Positions 7,201 to 9,328 of a stretch of 9,328 nt of DNA are shown piece by piece. Source of the stretch: Actinomycetota bacterium. GTDB lineage: Bacteria; Actinomycetota; Geothermincolia; Fen-727; Anoxymicrobiaceae. The notes beneath the pieces are model-generated. The model was not told the origin of the DNA. It was given only the letters and a program-made list of their open reading frames with translations, and made no database searches. A program made the position numbers and the translations under genes. The stretch is from positions 1 to 9,328 of the forward strand of contig JAHIPE010000107.1 in the NCBI GenBank assembly GCA_018894655.1, read 5' to 3'. Within the stretch, counting starts at the first letter, position 1, and every line of letters starts with the position of its first letter.

Positions 7201-8004
7201 GCCGAGGCGGTCCTGCCCACGGAACACGAGTGGGTGGGTATGATGAAAAAGGCGCGTGACGAGGTCCTCGTCCAGCTCGGCGATCCGGACAAGCGTGGCG
7301 CAACTGCCTTCCGCCAGCAGACCCAGCGCAAGCTCGCCGGTCTCAAGAAGGCTTACGTTCAGGCGTACTTGGTGCTTCATGCTAAGGCGCGGCTGGGCGT
7401 GAACGAGGACAGACGCAAGACCGGGCTTGTGAATGACGAGCGGCTCAAGATGCTGCGGAAGCTTTCCACTATCGAACTGATGCCACGCCAGCACCTGACT
7501 GACTTCCAGAACCGCCTTGCCGGTCTGACGAGCTGCTTCGCGCTCACCGAGCAGGAGCTGGACGCTTCGCCGGTGTGCCCTCACTGCAATTTCAAACCCG
7601 GCGCGGAGCCGCCGGATGCACCAGCGGGCACGGTTCTGGACGGCCTGGATGGAGAACTGGATAAGCTGGCGGAGAACTGGACCCAGACGCTGCTGACCAA
7701 CTTGGATGACCCGATCACCCGTGGCAACCTCGACCTGCTCGAGCCTGAGCCCAGGAAGCTGGTGGACGGCTTCATCGAGAAGCGGGCCCTGCCCGATGAA
7801 CTTGACCAGTATTTCATCCATGCCCTGGGGGAAGTGCTTTCCGGACTCCAGAAGGTGCCGGTCAAGATCGCAGATCTGCGCGCGGCGCTGCTCTCCGGCG
7901 GTTCACCGGTCACACCTGCCGAGATGAAGAAACGGTTCGAGGAATACCTGGACGAACTCACCAAGGGCAAGGAGCCCGGCAAGGTACGGATTGTGCTGGA
8001 GTGA
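4276..8004 (+). CDS. brxC: BREX ATPase BrxC/PglY (DUF6079 family)
   Basis: This 1242-residue protein is the large ATPase of BREX, called BrxC or PglY, present in all main BREX types. It opens with [21 protein letters not shown], characteristic of the type 3 form. Walker A is GNYGTGKS (67-74, Lys73 and Ser74). Walker B is LLLVVDEL (173-180) with Asp178 and Glu179, so the ATPase should be active. The segment [23 protein letters not shown] follows as an AAA-like core, and the remainder is a long, mostly helical, charged region without recognisable enzymatic domains. A CPHC knuckle (Cys1101, Cys1104) near the C-terminus has no obvious second Cys pair. The frame is intact and of normal length. The protein is thought to be a scaffold or motor that works with PglX and PglZ in host methylation and phage-DNA exclusion. 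Its neighbours BrxF and the HTH protein support type 3. The start has a strong Shine-Dalgarno site. Confidence 0.92.
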   Translation: [1242 protein letters not shown]

Positions 8005-8033
8005 GAACCACGGATGAATACGGATAGAAGCGC

Positions 8034-9328
8034 ATGAACTTTCATGAATTGAAAGAGCTGATCTCCAATGGCGAATCGGAATGCCTCGAGGTAAAGCGAT
8101 CCACGGGTCAGCGAACGGAAGCGGCGAAGACGGTCTGTGCCATGCTGAATGGACTCGGCGGGTTTGTCCTCTTCGGCGTGACCAACACAGGTGAGATTAT
8201 CGGCCAACAGGTCGGCGACAAGACCTTGGAAGACATTGCCGCTGAACTCCGGAGGATTGAACCTCCCGCTTTTCCCGACATCGAAACCATCAGCCTGAAG
8301 AAGGGAACAGCGGTCGTGCTGCTGGCTGTTCCCGGAGGTAGCGGACCCTACACTTTCGACGGTCGAGCCTATCTTCGGCATGGGCCGACCACAATCGTCA
8401 TACCCCGCGACGAGTATGAACGGCGGCTCGTGGAACGGCTCCATGCCACCCGGCGTTGGGAGAATGAGCCGGTCCCGGATGACGTTTCAATCAGCGACCT
8501 CGATGCCGAAGAAATCCAGATCACCCTGGATAATGCCATTCGGCTGGGCCGTCTGGAAGCGACCGAACGCCGGGATACCGAATCCATTCTCCGGGGGTTG
8601 CAGCTGATCCGTGACGGCCATCTCTTGAATGCCGCCGTGGCGCTGTACGGCAAGAGCGACCGTCTCAAGACACTGTACCCGCAGATGGGCATTCGTCTCG
8701 CCCGCTTTCGGGGCACGAATCGCCTGGCCGATTTTTCTGACAACCGCCAGTACTGGGGACACGCCTTCGCGCTCCTGCGCCGCGCCGAATCCTTTCTGAT
8801 GGATCATGTCCCGATTGCCGGGCGTGTCGTTCCCGGGAAAATGATCCGCGAGGACAAGCCCTGGTATCCACCCCGCGCTATCCGCGAAGCTTTGTCCAAC
8901 GCTCTGTGTCATCGCGACTACACCATACCCGGCGGCGCCGTGGCTCTCGCCATGTATGACGATCACCTCGAGGTCACCAATCCCGGCGCCCTTCACTTCG
9001 GCATTACCCCGGAGAAGCTGGCCGGACCTCACGAGTCCAAGCCGTGGAATCCCATCATCGCCAACGTCTTCTACCGTGCAGGCATCATCGAACGCTGGGG
9101 CACCGGAACGCTGAACATCATCGACTGGTGCGCGGAAAACGGCAACCCCGTACCCACCTGGCAGGAGCAGGCCGGTTCAGTGTATGTGACCTTTTTACCC
9201 GCCGCCTTTCCCGATACCCGGGAAATCGGCACCAGGTTGGCACTAAGTCGGCACCAAGTCGCTATTCTACATAAATGCCGTGAATCCAGCACGTTAGTGG
9301 ACCTCATGGCCGTTACCAAACGTTCCGA
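8034..9328 (+). CDS. AlbA_2 (Schlafen-like) / RecG-type putative regulator or effector, 3' end cut by window
   Basis: The frame runs open for 431 residues to the window edge, so the C-terminus is missing. Residues about 14-118 are an AlbA_2 domain: ESECLEVKRS (14-23), VCAMLNGLGGFVLFGVTNTG (34-53) and RAYLRHG (111-117). The first block carries the conserved Glu and Lys of this Schlafen-like fold. Residues about 280-385 match the RecG-like C-terminal HATPase_c_4 region: REALSNALCHRDY (284-296), LEVTNPGAL (312-320) and RWGTGT (354-359). Residues about 401-431 begin a probable winged helix (ALSRHQVAILHKC, STLVDLMAVTKRS). Genomes often label such proteins 'ATP-dependent DNA helicase RecG' or 'transcriptional regulator', but there is no helicase core here. 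The start is ATG 8034, 29 nt after brxC, with a poor Shine-Dalgarno site. It is not a core type 3 BREX gene, so it may be a regulator or an accessory nuclease/effector. Confidence 0.85.
   Translation, partial: MNFHELKELISNGESECLEVKRSTGQRTEAAKTVCAMLNGLGGFVLFGVTNTGEIIGQQVGDKTLEDIAAELRRIEPPAFPDIETISLKKGTAVVLLAVPGGSGPYTFDGRAYLRHGPTTIVIPRDEYERRLVERLHATRRWENEPVPDDVSISDLDAEEIQITLDNAIRLGRLEATERRDTESILRGLQLIRDGHLLNAAVALYGKSDRLKTLYPQMGIRLARFRGTNRLADFSDNRQYWGHAFALLRRAESFLMDHVPIAGRVVPGKMIREDKPWYPPRAIREALSNALCHRDYTIPGGAVALAMYDDHLEVTNPGALHFGITPEKLAGPHESKPWNPIIANVFYRAGIIERWGTGTLNIIDWCAENGNPVPTWQEQAGSVYVTFLPAAFPDTREIGTRLALSRHQVAILHKCRESSTLVDLMAVTKRS

Noticed and set aside
7581..8444. Minus-strand open frame across the brxC / AlbA_2 junction
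   Set aside because: It spans the ends of two well-supported plus-strand genes, is Ser/Arg-rich and has no protein-family features.

Overview
This window is a high-GC bacterial segment in two unlike halves. The left half, about 1-3255, holds two minus-strand genes in Arg/Gly/Pro-rich, strongly G+C-biased DNA, followed by a G-tract tandem repeat array. The right half, about 3350-9328, is a plus-strand operon that I identify as the 5' part of a type 3 BREX phage-defence locus. No rRNA, tRNA or other taxonomic marker is present, so the host phylum cannot be fixed. The composition and the repeats fit a high-GC environmental bacterium, perhaps of an Actinomycetota or Chloroflexota-like lineage, but this is only a guess.

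Layout, left to right. Positions 1-290 are diverged, roughly 30-36 bp, G-rich repeat units carrying short hairpins, with one perfect 10-bp hairpin at 97-119. A 272-residue protein of unknown function (296-1114, minus) lies 2 nt downstream of a 712-residue clan GH-A glycosidase resembling GH35/GH42 beta-galactosidases (1117-3255, minus), so the two are probably co-transcribed. Positions 3256-3529 are a divergent intergenic region where composition changes abruptly. Its A+T-rich part holds short direct repeats, a palindrome and a good sigma70-type promoter with an extended -10, pointing right.

The right-hand operon reads: a small excisionase/MerR-like helix-turn-helix protein (3530-3742), BrxF (3765-4241), the large ATPase BrxC/PglY (4276-8004), and an AlbA_2 (Schlafen-like) protein with a RecG/HATPase_c_4-type C-terminal region (from 8034, running off the right edge). 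Spacings are short and two genes have strong Shine-Dalgarno sites, as expected of one transcription unit. Known type 3 BREX loci continue with pglXI (adenine methyltransferase), brxHII (helicase), pglZ (phosphatase-superfamily) and brxA; these would have to lie beyond 9328.

How the parts may work together: BREX marks host DNA by methylation and blocks replication of incoming phage DNA. BrxF and BrxC are its ATPase components, and the small HTH protein is well placed to control the operon. The AlbA_2 gene is not one of the six core type 3 genes, so it may be a regulator or an extra effector of this locus. It is the most interesting element here.
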